Positions 1 through 9,631 of a stretch of DNA of 64,000 nucleotides are shown here, piece by piece; positions within the stretch are counted from its first letter, which is position 1; each line of letters starts with the position of its first letter. Position numbers and translations under genes: made by a program. The stretch is from positions 126,741,803 to 126,805,802 of the forward strand of contig OZ024824.1 in NCBI GenBank assembly GCA_964016985.1, written 5' to 3'. The notes below the pieces were generated by a model. That model saw only the letters and a list, made by a program, of their open reading frames with translations, was not told the DNA's origin and made no database searches. This DNA comes from Anodontia alba (lineage: Eukaryota > Mollusca > Bivalvia > Lucinida > Lucinidae).

Positions 1-854
1 ACAAAATAATTTAAGGGCCACATAGTGCAAATTTCCATATATACAAACTTTGGCCAGGTGTATGGGCAAAACCACAGAAGATATCAAAATATCGCTGAAT
101 GTTTCTTTAAAAGGAAGCCCTAAAGGAGTAAAACTTTTTGAAATCAAAATTTTCATTTTAAAATTTGCAAAAAAACACTACCTTTTATCAAAAAATTTAA
201 AATTGACATTTTTGCGTCAAAAGTGATGTCTGGGCTCCCAACAGTGAAAATATCAGAAAGAAAGCCTTATTTGTTATAAAGAAATGCACATTTTGCTAAA
301 GGTACCCTCTGCAAATTATTCACTGTCTATGGGGAACATTCAAGGCATTTTTAGCCTCTCAAAGGGTTGGCCTCTTTTTCTGGCCAGATCTGTGTGCCTT
401 TTACTCGAAAGAAAGTTGAGTTTGCATGATTTTGTTGTGACAGAGTATTGTTTTCATTAAACAAAGAAATTTTTCGGTATTGTGAAAAAAGTTCATTTTG
501 GGTAAAACATTGTTGTTGTTTTTTTTTTAAATTCCTGTTTTTCTTTAGAATCTTTTGGTCTGCCGTTGTTGGTGCCATTGACACTTTTGTAGCTGAACAT
601 GTTGCGAACATGTTGAGCTGATTGAAATAGGGCTGAGACTTCCAGTTTTGCCCATGAAATAATTTTAAAACTTGAGGGTCGCATTTTAGTGATAATCAAA
701 GGGAAAATAAAACTGGTGGACCTTAAATTATTTTGTTGAGTATATATTTCTTATTCTCTGTGAAAAATGTTAAAAAAAAAAAATAAATCATTGTCGTCTG
801 CCGAATTTTTCCATAGGATGGTAAAGGTTTAATAAATTTCAAATCTATGCAAAC
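1..854. other. no gene recognised (possible intron of the BIR gene)
   Basis: AT-rich DNA with only short open frames that show no recognisable domain. On the minus strand it lies directly downstream of the BIR exon, so it may be the intron before the exon that would complete the BIR domain (the CxxC...H...C zinc ligands). That completing exon is not visible before the window edge. Confidence 0.5.
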
Positions 855-1137
855 CTGTATAAAAGAACCCATTAGAGACCATATTCTCAGGATTCTGTCC
901 GGTAGATGAAGGCCACTGGGCAAAGGATTGTCGTCGTGCATTTTCATCAACATACTGCTGATGGCGTGGTCGTGAAGACAGTCTGCGTAGCTGTTGTGTA
1001 GATGTACTGACAGGTTGTATCCTTGGTGTGAAAGAAGACAGCAAGTGTAGATTGCTCTGTTCTGGCTGTGAAGGAAGAGCGTAGCGGTCTCTCGACAGTA
1101 ATCCTGACGTTTCTGGTGTGGGATCATCTTCACTTGG
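855..1137 (-). CDS. internal exon of a BIR-domain (IAP-like) protein, partial
   Basis: A 283-bp open stretch encodes about 94 residues. The first ~65 are a Ser/Pro/Gln-rich linker. The last ~30 match the start of a baculoviral IAP repeat: an Arg-x-x-Ser-Phe-x-x-Trp-Pro segment, then Pro-Glu-Asn-Met, then Gly-Phe-Phe-Tyr-Thr-Gly. The exon is bounded by a pyrimidine tract plus CAG acceptor (reads TTTCAG|CC, phase 0) and by an ACAG|GTTTGC donor directly after Tyr-Thr-Gly (phase 1). The zinc ligands of the domain should lie in the next exon, outside the window. BIR proteins bind caspases or other partners and usually restrain apoptosis or act in innate signalling. The closest upstream candidate coding exon on the same strand is at 12123-13259, also phase 0. 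Family call is firm for the BIR half; the identity of the whole gene is unknown. Confidence 0.75.
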
Positions 1138-1972
1138 CTGAAAGTAAATGTATGTTAGTATCAGTGTTGTGTCATAGTTCCAGATAAGAGTGGGTATCAA
1201 CATAAATTGCTTTCTTATTTCTCCATAAAAACATTATGCTGCGGGTGCCCATCAAACGCCTCACTGAGGTGCTTCTAATGAATATCCACACTATATATAT
1301 TATTGTTGAGGAAAAAATATCATTATTTTGCAGGTGAAAACAATCACCTTATCTGGAGCTAAGTGTAATAATGCTTACATAAAATTTCAAAAGAGTCCAC
1401 TTATACTGGCTTCAGTAGGACATAATCAAAGAAATTTGTGCCTGTTTTTGTTACGGTCGTATCTTTTTTTTTTGACTGTCCCTTGTTTTTGTGGCACTCT
1501 GCTTCATATTTAGCACTGTAAAATTTCTTTGAACAACAGAGTTTTCTGCCATTTTTTTTTACATCTGGAGACATCTTTTATGACTTATTGTTTGCTTTCT
1601 TGCACACCAAGCCGCTTCTTAAACTGGGTCTACCCTAAAAGGAAAGGGACTGGTCCCAATGGATAGCAAATTATTTCCTTTTAGAAAAGACCCCATTTCA
1701 CAATGGAGGCAAAAACAATTTTGACACTGTATGTCCGAGTTGAGATTTTATGGGCCAGTCAACCCTTTAGGGTCATGTTGAGTGCAGTCAGTTAACCTAA
1801 TCACACCTTCCTGGGCAGGATTATTACTCTAACTAGTTAACCAGTACTTGTGCACATACTTTTGCCAGTAACTGACCAAAGATGGCTCATTGTTTAGAAT
1901 AAATAAGGTATCTTTAGGTTTTTTTGCTAGATTAGACTAATTATGCCATACTTGTTCTGCAGACAGATTTTA
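1138..1972. other. intergenic or intronic DNA, no gene recognised
   Basis: No supported coding region. It contains a diverged SINE-like stretch (1733-1885) and ends at the mariner terminal inverted repeat. On the minus strand this is intron upstream of the BIR exon. Confidence 0.5.
1733..1885. repeat. diverged SINE-like repeat
   Basis: Shares its order of blocks with 13540-13690 and partly with 3517-3785: a 'gtcaaccctt.agggtcat' block, then 'cctgggcaggatta', then 'ttaccagta.tt.gtgca', then 'gccagtaactg'. The repeated block order in unrelated surroundings indicates an old dispersed repeat. Exact ends and family are not determined. Confidence 0.4.
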
Positions 1973-2003
1973 TGAGGGCGAGTCGATAAAAAACCAGCCT
2001 AAC

Positions 2004-3053
2004 TTATTTCTGGGTGAGATCAATCTCTTCTTTTTCGATGTAATTGCCCTCTAGAATGATGCACTTGGACCAATGGTGTTCCAGTGCCATCAGCCCAGAA
2101 CTGAAGAAGCCAGTGTCCTTGTCTCTGACCCACTCCTCAACTGCCGCCACGACTTCTTCGTTGGACCAGAAATGACGTCCATGGATAACCTTTTTCAAGT
2201 TTGGGAATAGGAAATAGTCACTAGGAGCTAAGTCCGGAGAATAGGTGGGGTGCGGTATTAGCTCGTACCCATTCCGCTCAACAGCATCCATTGCAATATT
2301 GCAAATGTGGACTCTCACATTGTCCTGTTGGAGCTGAATCCCTTTGGAGAGTTTACCTCGGCGTTTTTCACAGATCACAGTTCTCAGCTGGTCAAGCAAA
2401 GTGCATAATACGCAACTGTTATTGTACTTTTCTTTGCTAGATAGTCCAACATAATAAAGCCTTGTGCATCCCAAAATACAGTTGTCATCACCTTGCCAGC
2501 AGAAGATTGCGTTTTGAAGTTCTTTGGCCTCGGAGACCCCAGCCCTACACTCTGGCGACTTTGAGCTTTATTCTCTGGCTCATAATAATGGACCCAGGTC
2601 TCATCTACAGTCACCAGACATGAAAGGAAATCATCTTCCTTCGACCTAAACCGCTTCAACAATGCGCTGTATACTGATGCTCTGGTTGCCATTTGCTCGT
2701 CGCTAAGGGATTTTGGGACCCAACGGGCTGTTAGCTTGTGCTTACCCAAGTGATTATGTAAAGTTGTTGAAACGCTACCATGTGAAATGTGTAGTGCATT
2801 CGCTATTTCTTCCACCTTAATTCGTCTATCAGAGTACACCAGATCCCGTACTTTGTTAGACATTTCTTCATCGGTGGCATCTGATGAGCGTCCAGACCTG
2901 GTTTCGTCTTCTAAAGACGTTCTACTGCGTTTGAATTCCCCATCCCAGAATTTAACTTGTGCATACAATGGTGCAGAAGACCCATAAACATTGGTCAACT
3001 CGCAATGTATTTCCTGACCTGTTTTCCCTTTCAAATGCAAGTACAGAATAACA
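2004..3053 (-). pseudogene. mariner DD34D transposase, main part, frameshifted
   Basis: The protein shows the mariner order: an N-terminal HTH region (Gly-Gln-Glu-Ile-His and later Ile-Ser-His-Gly-Ser-Val), the WVPKSLSDEQ linker motif, first catalytic Asp in VDETWVHYYEPE, second Asp in QDNVRVH, and third Asp in YSPDLAPSDYFLF. There are 34 residues between the second and third Asp, so DD34D. A single frameshift near 2395-2405 separates the first two thirds from the last third. The N-terminal codons are displaced by an insertion to 6794-6841. With both disruptions the gene cannot make an active enzyme. The tandem-duplication breakpoint cuts this same gene at 2768-2770. Confidence 0.9.
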
Positions 3054-3130
3054 CAAGAGCTGTCGGAGGACAGCGAGCTCGCCTGCTGGGTACATTTTAT
3101 ATTGTAACATTTTTATCATTAAGCCATATA

Positions 3131-6100
3131 ATATAGGTCACACTGACCTAGATGTATTTGTGTGTAAATCATTTTGTCACATAGATATAATAATCCAGGT
3201 ATGACAATTCTCCATGAAATAGTAATAAAAATAAAAGGCAAAATCACTGAAGCATGAAATATAGGTCACAATGACCTAGATATAGTAAGTGGTCATTCAT
3301 TGGGTCACATGGAACTAATATCCCAGGTGTGACATTTATCCAACGAATATTCAAGATATAAGGCAAAATCACTGAACCATGAAATATAGGTCACACCAAC
3401 AGATATATTTTGACGTCAATAATCGGGTCACAAGGAACTAATATCCCAGGTGTGACATTTATCCAACAAATAGTATTCAAGATATAAGGCAAAATCACTG
3501 AACCATGAAATATAGGTTTTTGATTGTGTTGGGGTTTAACGACACGTCAACCCTTGAGGGTCATTTTGTGTCGTCTCCCAGAGAAAGGGAGAAAAGAGAT
3601 AGAAGAGAGAGTAGAGATGAAAGAGAGGGACAGGAAAGAAAGTGAAGAAACAGAAGAAATAAAAACATTCCCCCTCTACCCTTACCCACTACAAGGATAG
3701 CAGGCCTTGCCCAACTGTAAGCCAATATCAGTTGGACGCCCCAGTGATGTAAGATACACAGCACCTTCGCACCACCCGACCACCCCCATGAAATATAGGT
3801 CACAATGACCTAGATATAGTAAGTGGTCATTCATTGGGTCACATGGAACTAATATCCCAGGTGTGACATTTATCCAACAAATAGTATTCAAGATATAAGG
3901 CAAAATCACTGAACCATGAAATATAGGTCACACCAACAGAGATATATTTTGACGTCAATAATCAGGTCACAAGGAACTAATATCCCAGGTGTGACATTTA
4001 TCCAACAAATAGTATTCAAGATATAAGGCAAAATCACTGAACCATGAAATATAGGTCACACCAACAGAGATATATTTTGACGTCAATAATCGGGTCACAA
4101 GGAACTAATATCCCAGATGTGACATTTATCCAACAAATAGTATTCAAGATATAAGGCAAAATCACTGAACCATGAAATATAGGTCACAATGACCTAGATA
4201 TAGTAAGTGGTCATTCATTGGGTCACATGGAACTAATATCCCAGGTGTGACATTTATCCAACAAATAGTATTCAAGATATAAGGCAAAATCACTGAACCA
4301 TGAAATATAGGTCACACCAACAGAGATATATTTTGACGTCAATAATCGGGTCACAAGGAACTAATATCCCAGGTGTGACATTTATCCAACAAATAGTATT
4401 CAAGATATAAGGCAAAATCACTGAACCATGAAATATAGGTCACAATGACCTAGATATAGTAAGTGGTCATTCATTGGGTCACATGGAACTAATATCCCAG
4501 GTGTGACATTTATCCAACAAATAGTATTCAAGATATAAGGCAAAATCACTGAACCATGAAATATAGGTCACAATGACCTAGATATAGTAAGTGGTCATTC
4601 ATTGGGTCACATGGAACTAATATCCCAGGTGTGACATTTATCCAACAAATAGTATTCAAGATATAAGGCAAAATCACTGAACCATGAAATATAGGTCACA
4701 ATGACCTAGATATAGTAAGTGGTCATTCATTGGGTCACATGGAACTAATATCCCAGGTGTGACATTTATCCAACAAATAGTATTCAAGATATAAGGCAAA
4801 ATCACTGAACCATGAAATATAGGTCACAATGACCTAGATATAGTAAGTGGTCATTCATTGGGTCACATGGAACTAATATCCCAGGTGTGACATTTAACCA
4901 ACAAATAGTATTCAAGATATAAGGCAAAATCACTGAACCATGAAATATAGGTCACAATGACCTAGATATAGTAAGTGGTCATTCATTGGGTCACATGGAA
5001 CTAATATCCCAGGTGTGACATTTATCCAACAAATAGTATTCAAGATATAAGGCAAAATCACTGAACCATGAAATATAGGTCACACCAACAGAGATATAAT
5101 TTGACATCAATAATCGGGTCACAAGGAACTAATATCCCAGGTGTGACATTTATCCAACAAATAGTATTCAAGATATAAGGCAAAATCACTGAACCATGAA
5201 ATACAGGTCACACCAACAGAGATATATTTTGACGTCAATAATCGGGTCACAAGGAACTAATATCCCAGGTGTGACATTTATCCAACAAATAGTATTCAAG
5301 ATATAAGGCAAAATCACTGAACCATGAAATATAGGTCACAATGACCTAGATATAGTAAGTGGTCATTCATTGGGTCACATGGAACTAATATCCCAGGTGT
5401 GACATTTATCCAACAAATAGTATTCAAGATATAAGGCAAAATCACTGAACCATGAAATAAAGGGCACACCAACAGAGATATATTTTGATGTCAATAATCG
5501 GGTCACAAGGAACTAATATCCCAGGTGTGACATTTATCCAACAAATAGTATTCAAGATATAAGGGAAAATCACTGAACCATGAAATATAGGTCACAATGA
5601 CCTAGATATAGTAAGTGGTCATTCATTGGGTCACATGGAACTAATATCCCAGGTGTGACATTTATCCAACAAATAGTATTCAAGATGTAAGGCAAAATCA
5701 CTGAACCATGAAATATAGGTCACAATGACCTAGATATAGTAAGTGGTCATTCATTGGGTCACATGGAACTAATATCCCAGGTGTGACATTTATCCAACAA
5801 ATAGTATTCAAGATATAAGGCAAAATCACTGAACCATGAAATATAGGTCACAATGACCTAGATATAGTAAGTGGTCATTCATTGGGTCACATGGAACTAA
5901 TATCCCAGGTGTGACATTTATCCAACAAATAGTATTCAAGATATAAGGCAAAATCACTGAACCATGAAATATAGGTCACAATGACCTAGATATAGTAAGT
6001 GGTCATTCATTGGGTCACATGGAACTAATATCCCAGGTGTGACATTTAACCAACAAATAGTATTCAAGATATAAGGCAAAATCACTGAACCATGAAATAG

Positions 6101-6262
6101 TGGTCACAATGACCTAGATATAGTAAGTGGTCATTCATTGGGTCACATGGAAGTAATATCCCAGGTGTGACATTTATCCAACAAATAGTATTCAAGATAT
6201 AAGGCAAAATCACTGGACCGTGAAATCTAGGTGACCTGGACCGTAAAATGTAGGTCACCATG
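3131..6262. repeat. 127-128-bp minisatellite, about 22 units, two unit types
   Basis: Units share 'cccaggtgtgacatttatcc' and 'ggcaaaatcactgaaccatg'. Type A carries AGGTCACAATGACCT, a palindrome AGGTCA-n3-TGACCT; type B replaces it with AGGTCACACC and carries TGACGTCA. The types are interspersed rather than strictly alternating. The first unit and the last one or two are the most diverged, as expected at the edges of an array. A SINE-like element interrupts the array at 3517-3785. Confidence 0.95.
3517..3785 (+). mobile_element. SINE-like insertion inside the minisatellite
   Basis: About 269 bp unlike the array, flanked by the same 14 bases (CCATGAAATATAGG at 3503-3516 and 3786-3799). It starts with a T-run followed by GGGGTTTAACGACACGTCAACCC, a core common in molluscan SINEs, and contains a purine-rich stretch. 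Because the flanking repeat is part of the minisatellite unit, the target duplication could also be a coincidence of the array, but the unit is otherwise uninterrupted. Confidence 0.6.
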
Positions 6263-6344
6263 ACCTTCACTCTCTTACACTTAAACTGATGTCACATAGT
6301 TAGCTGATGTATAACCATTTGTGTCTATAACCTGTAGACATATA

Positions 6345-6715
6345 AGATTTTACAAATGTGTCCTAGATTTTGACCCCTAGCCCCACCCCAAGGCCCACCC
6401 TGAGGTATGAACCCAGGGGTATGTTCTTTTGGAATCTCAGAAGACTCGTCCAGGTACCCAAATTCTAAATATGAATGCTCTATGAGGAGTGAAAGTCAAG
6501 ATATAAGAATTTGAAAAACTTTAACACAGTATTACAAAGGTGTCCTAGATTCTGACCCCTAGCCCCACCCAGGGGCATGAACCCAGTGGTTTATTCTCTT
6601 GGAATCTCAGAAGACCCTCCAAGGTACCTAAGTTCCAAATTTGATGCCTCTGTGAGGAGTGACTGTTGAGATATAAGCATTTGAAAAACTTTAACGCAGT
6701 GTGACGGGAATGGGA
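6345..6715. repeat. two 182-bp direct repeats near the right end of the Helentron-like element
   Basis: The block beginning 'gtgtcctaga.tttgacccctag' and ending 'gaaaaactttaac.cagt' occurs at about 6357 and 6539, with roughly 80-85% identity by eye. It is followed by a short GGGAAC-rich tract (6703-6735) before the terminal hairpin. Confidence 0.75.
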
Positions 6716-6758
6716 ACGGGAACGGGAACGCAAACGTGGACGACCGGGGTGACTACAA

Positions 6759-6790
6759 TAGCTCTCCATGTACTTCGTACAGGCGAGCTA
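6759..6790 (+). other. terminal hairpin of the Helentron-like element
   Basis: TAGCTC pairs with GAGCTA, CC with GG, and TGTAC with GTACA around a TTC loop: 13 pairs with one mismatch and one bulge. It ends three bases before the mariner sequence resumes, the usual place for a Helitron-type 3' hairpin. Confidence 0.7.
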
Positions 6791-6793
6791 AAA

Positions 6794-6841
6794 ATGGTAC
6801 TCAACTTTTGATGAAAAGCTTACTTTTGCATCGCTAGCCAT
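6794..6841 (-). pseudogene. displaced first 16 codons of the mariner transposase
   Basis: Minus-strand ATG at 6839-6841 opens a frame that in the second copy (24517-24821) runs without a break into the HTH region of the transposase. In this copy the frame is cut after about 16 codons by the 3.74-kb insertion. Comparison of the two copies is the direct evidence; on its own the fragment would not be recognisable. Confidence 0.8.
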
Positions 6842-6856
6842 GTTTGGCATTCAATA

Positions 6857-7022
6857 TGTCACCGGGTATAGGTATATAACACACTTGTACTGCCTTGCGG
6901 TACAAGCCGGCTTTTATAGCGGCTTTTATAGCGACGCGGTAGAGTGTAGGACTTTGAGTCCAGCGGACCGGGTTCGATCCCCGATTGGGGAAAAATGTTA
7001 TTTCCATTTTTCACCTGTTACA
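6857..7022 (+). repeat. TRIM LTR 1 (166 bp)
   Basis: Starts TG and ends CA. Contains a 7-bp perfect hairpin (CTTGTAC 6884-6890 / GTACAAG 6900-6906) upstream of the tRNA-like segment. The 12-bp duplication present here is absent from LTR2 and from both LTRs of the second copy, so it is a young change in this copy. Confidence 0.85.
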
Positions 7023-7135
7023 TTTGGCGCCCACCCTAAATAACCCACGTGTGCATAAAACTCCTTGAGTCCCATTTCACGTGATTCTCGGACTCCTAGA
7101 AATTCAGGGACAAATTTCAGTTTGGAGGGGGAGAA

Positions 7136-7289
7136 TGTCACCGGGTATAGGTATATAACACACTTGTACTGCCTTGCGGTACAAGCCGGCTTTTATAGCG
7201 ACGCGGTAGAGTGTAGGACTTTGAGTCCAGCGGACCGGGTTCGATCCCTGGTTGGGAAAAAATGTTATTTCCATTTTTCACCTGTTACA
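7136..7289 (+). repeat. TRIM LTR 2 (154 bp)
   Basis: Near-identical to LTR1 apart from the 12-bp duplication and a few substitutions. Preceded by the polypurine tract and followed by AATA. Confidence 0.85.
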
Positions 7290-7432
7290 AATATCTTATG
7301 AGTGAATGATATGATAAGGGTGCAATTTTGCCCTCAGGCCTAAAACATGTATTGAAACAAGGCATGAAAATCTTGGGTGTCTCGGTCCATTGGAAATGGG
7401 ATAGGCTGGTTACTTTTTGACTTGCCCTCGCA

Positions 7433-7959
7433 TCTTAAATGTTCAGAAGCCTTAACCCTTCACCATACTTGTCTTAAAATTTGAACAATTCCATTTATTA
7501 CCTGATGATGTGCCTAAAACCGCTGGATAAGTTGCAAACAGTGTTGATCCTGATAATATCCATGTAATATTTTTCCTATTTCTCATTGAAACATAATTAT
7601 GTTGTAGGTACTCAACAGAAGCACTTTGGTAAGAACCACAACATATGTTTTAGTCAATAAATAAAAACAATCAATACTTACCGTATTAGACCTAACCACC
7701 GCACTGTGCGCTAAGGTTTTTGAAAATATTCGGGAAAACTTGTGTTAAAATATGTTCACACCTATACTATGGGTAAACTTTAAAAAACATCAGCCAAGGA
7801 CTCATCAAATGATGCTTATGCAATGTTTTTGTATTTTTTTTTTCCTGATTTTCTTTATAAAAGCATATATATATCATATCATAATTGGATTTTTGATTAA
7901 CGTGCAGGTACAGGGGCAACATCCACATCAGTGGGCCCCCTTCCAGATAGCTGGCTTGC
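7433..7959. other. no gene recognised
   Basis: AT-rich sequence between the mariner end and the left 188-bp inverted repeat. Short open frames overlap on both strands but none shows a domain. A stretch near 7905-7985 could be an exon (GTGCAG acceptor-like border), but nothing supports it further. Confidence 0.4.
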
Positions 7960-8149
7960 TGCACCAGTGTGGCGAACCCACGTGACCATTTGATACAGTG
8001 AACGGAATTAGGACAAGTAAACATGCTCGCTTCAGGTACGGTTTTCCCTGATATTTTTGTTATTACAGTACGCATTTATACGAACCATATACCAAAGTAC
8101 TCTGCTCAACTTCTGATTTTCGATGACGTTTGCTTTGAAGGCAGAAACT
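7960..8149 (+). repeat. left arm of a 188-bp inverted repeat around the zinc-finger remnant
   Basis: Pairs with 9444-9631 in reverse complement, about 90% identity by eye; spacer about 1.29 kb. The pairing starts at 'gtgtggcgaac' and ends at 'tttgaaggcagaaact'. Shared internal landmarks include 'gcttcaggtacggtttt' and 'tatttttgttattacag'. Confidence 0.85.
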
Positions 8150-8551
8150 GCCTTGTTCTCGAGAAATGCTCACTCAATTTTTTTCTTGGAGCCCCGAAAG
8201 GTGATGATAAAATCCATGGCAAACAAGAAAAATCATTAATTTATTGCCAATAGTGTTTAAATTGGTCCTACCGCATTCTGAATTACAAATATTATCTCTA
8301 GAATATTTCCATATAAGAGTTAGCACCGACACACCGTTTGTTTGCCTGTTATGCAAAGTTTTATAAAATGATCAAGTTCATGGTAAAAATTAAGAAGGTA
8401 AAGTTCACGGTAGCTTCACAACCATGATAACATAAACGCCATCCTGATGATACTTTTCAACATATCGCAACAACAATGTGGGTATTCATGTGATGATGGT
8501 CATGGGTAAAACATTTTTTGTTGATACACAATCTATACCTTTTTCAGAATG

Positions 8552-8937
8552 ACATTTGTATGCCAAATGTCTCACCGAACATAAAAGGAAACACAAGGGC
8601 ACAGCCACATGCGTTTGTTGTGGAATAATTTTTTTTTTTCTCTCAGGCTAACTTGAAGAGACATCAGGGCAACACTCATGGAGCAGTAAAGGATTTTGTG
8701 TACTCAACATGCCAGAAAGCGTTTGCCATAAAAGCAGACTTGGTAAGGCATGAGAGAAGAGAGAAAGGCCAGTTCAGCAAGACATGCGACTTATGTGGTT
8801 TCAAGGCTGAGGACATAAGCTCTATGAAAGAAGATGTAAACAAGAACACAGGTGAAAAGTCCCACAGGTGCAACGTCTGCCACAAACAGTTTCGTTACAG
8901 GTCAAACCTGAGTAGGCATATGAAAACACATAAGTGA
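8552..8937 (+). pseudogene. C2H2 zinc-finger terminal fragment, degenerate
   Basis: An open frame runs from about 8552 to TGA at 8935-8937. The last finger is canonical: Cys-Asn-Val-Cys, then Phe, Leu, and His-Met-Lys-Thr-His. Earlier fingers are damaged: one lacks its first Cys (Tyr-Ser-Thr-Cys), another lacks its His pair (Asp and Asn instead). The first, CVCCG...LKRHQGNTH, keeps all four ligands with an unusual Phe-rich middle. A possible AG acceptor at 8645-8646 would trim this finger. A TGA lies just upstream of 8552 in frame. Such proteins bind DNA or RNA. Lost ligands here, and frameshifts plus a lost acceptor in the second copy, favour a decaying gene or retro-fragment over a working exon. 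Confidence 0.6.
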
Positions 8938-9443
8938 TGTATTTGTATATTACTGAGGGAACAGAAAGAAGATCTTGCGATTAAATGGGATTTTCTGTTT
9001 TTTTCCCCCGATTCCCATCATTTTCAACCTAGAATTACTTGCTTACTTTGTGCACACCTACTTCGGATGATGGTACGTGAATATGATACACAACATGTGC
9101 ATTTTTCACTTTGCATGTATGCGGATTGATTTGTATTATTTTTAGCTCTAAATTAAGATATGTGCATTCTAAATCAGCGGCTAAATGCAGGTGTAAAACT
9201 TGTTTTACCCCTTGGTTGCACCCATATTATACATATTTGTACAGTTGAAGCCTCTAAATGTTTCTAAATGATGTTGTAATTTGCTACATTTACTTGGAGC
9301 TTACTTCTGAGGTTTCTACAACTCTGTTCCGTCCATTCTCAAGATGCCAATACACTTGTTGTGAATATTTGACGCGACAGTTTCCTGACCAATGGACATC
9401 TTGGGTAAAGGGGGGTGGGGCCTATCTAAAACTGAAGAAATTA
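8938..9443. other. no gene recognised; 3' flank of the zinc-finger remnant
   Basis: AT-rich, no domain-bearing frame. An ATTAAA variant poly(A) signal occurs near 8980, about 45 bp past the stop, but its use cannot be judged. Confidence 0.4.
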
Positions 9444-9631
9444 GTTTCTGCCTTCAAAGTAAACGTCATCAAAAATCGGAAGTTGAGCAGAGTACTTTGG
9501 TATATGACTCGTATAAATGCGTGCTGTAATAACAAAAATATCAGAGAAAACCGTACCTGAAGCGAGCGTGTTTACTTGTCCTAATTCCGTTCACTGTATC
9601 AAATGGTCACGTAGTTCGCCACACTGTGCAC
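9444..9631 (-). repeat. right arm of the 188-bp inverted repeat
   Basis: Reverse complement of 7960-8149. Its outer end is also the point where the 3' end of the minus-strand LINE coding sequence stops matching the family, so the LINE and the inverted repeat abut there (9627-9634). Confidence 0.85.

Larger units (their letters stand above)
3054..6793. mobile_element. Helentron-like non-autonomous element with minisatellite core
   Basis: Copy 2 keeps the uninterrupted mariner sequence, so the ends of this insertion are known to within a few bases. Near the left end are a perfect hairpin (GCTGTC-ggag-GACAGC, 3059-3074) and AGCTCGCCTG (3076-3085). Near the right end is its exact inverse CAGGCGAGCT (6780-6789), forming part of a strong hairpin at 6759-6790. 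No target duplication is evident. Subterminal inverted repeats, a 3' hairpin, a tandem-repeat core and no coding capacity fit the HINE / 'pearl' class of Helentron-associated elements known from bivalves. The class is inferred from architecture, not from a transposase. Confidence 0.65.
6857..7289 (+). mobile_element. TRIM (miniature LTR element) with tRNA-like LTRs
   Basis: Two direct repeats, 6857-7022 and 7136-7289, both start TGTCACCGGG and end CACCTGTTACA. They flank a 113-bp non-coding interior. The interior begins TTTGGCGCCCACC, a primer-binding site (TGGCGCCC is complementary to a tRNA 3' end), and ends GGAGGGGGAGAA, a polypurine tract directly before LTR2. The element is flanked by a 4-bp target duplication AATA (6853-6856, 7290-7293). 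LTR1 is 166 bp because of a 12-bp internal duplication (GGCTTTTATAGC); LTR2 is 154 bp. Each LTR contains a tRNA-Gln-like region with perfect B box GGTTCGATCCC (6971-6981 in LTR1), an anticodon-arm match around GGACTTTGAGTCCAGCGG, an approximate A box, and a T5 run just before its end. No protein is encoded, so mobilisation would need enzymes from another LTR element. Confidence 0.85.
1973..7430 (-). mobile_element. Tc1/mariner element, interrupted by two other elements
   Basis: Terminal inverted repeats of about 28 bp lie at 1973-2000 and 7403-7430 (consensus YGAGGGCRAGTC... ending in AACCAGCCT). The left end is preceded by TA, the right end by CA here but by TA in the second copy (25396-25397), as expected for the TA target duplication of this superfamily. 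The transposase runs on the minus strand. The element has been invaded twice: by a 3.74-kb Helentron-like element inside the coding sequence (3054-6793) and by a TRIM in the 5' leader (6857-7289). Without these it would be about 1.3 kb, normal for mariner. Confidence 0.85.

Noticed and set aside
3131..6262. CRISPR-like array
   Set aside because: Units are 127-bp full tandem repeats without distinct spacers and the surroundings are clearly eukaryotic.
3561..6270. Open frames inside the 127-bp minisatellite and its SINE
   Set aside because: Repeat-encoded, low complexity, not conserved between units.
6857..7289. Two separate tRNA-derived SINEs side by side
   Set aside because: Identical ends, PBS-like and PPT sequences between them, and one AATA duplication around the whole pair fit a single LTR-type insertion better.
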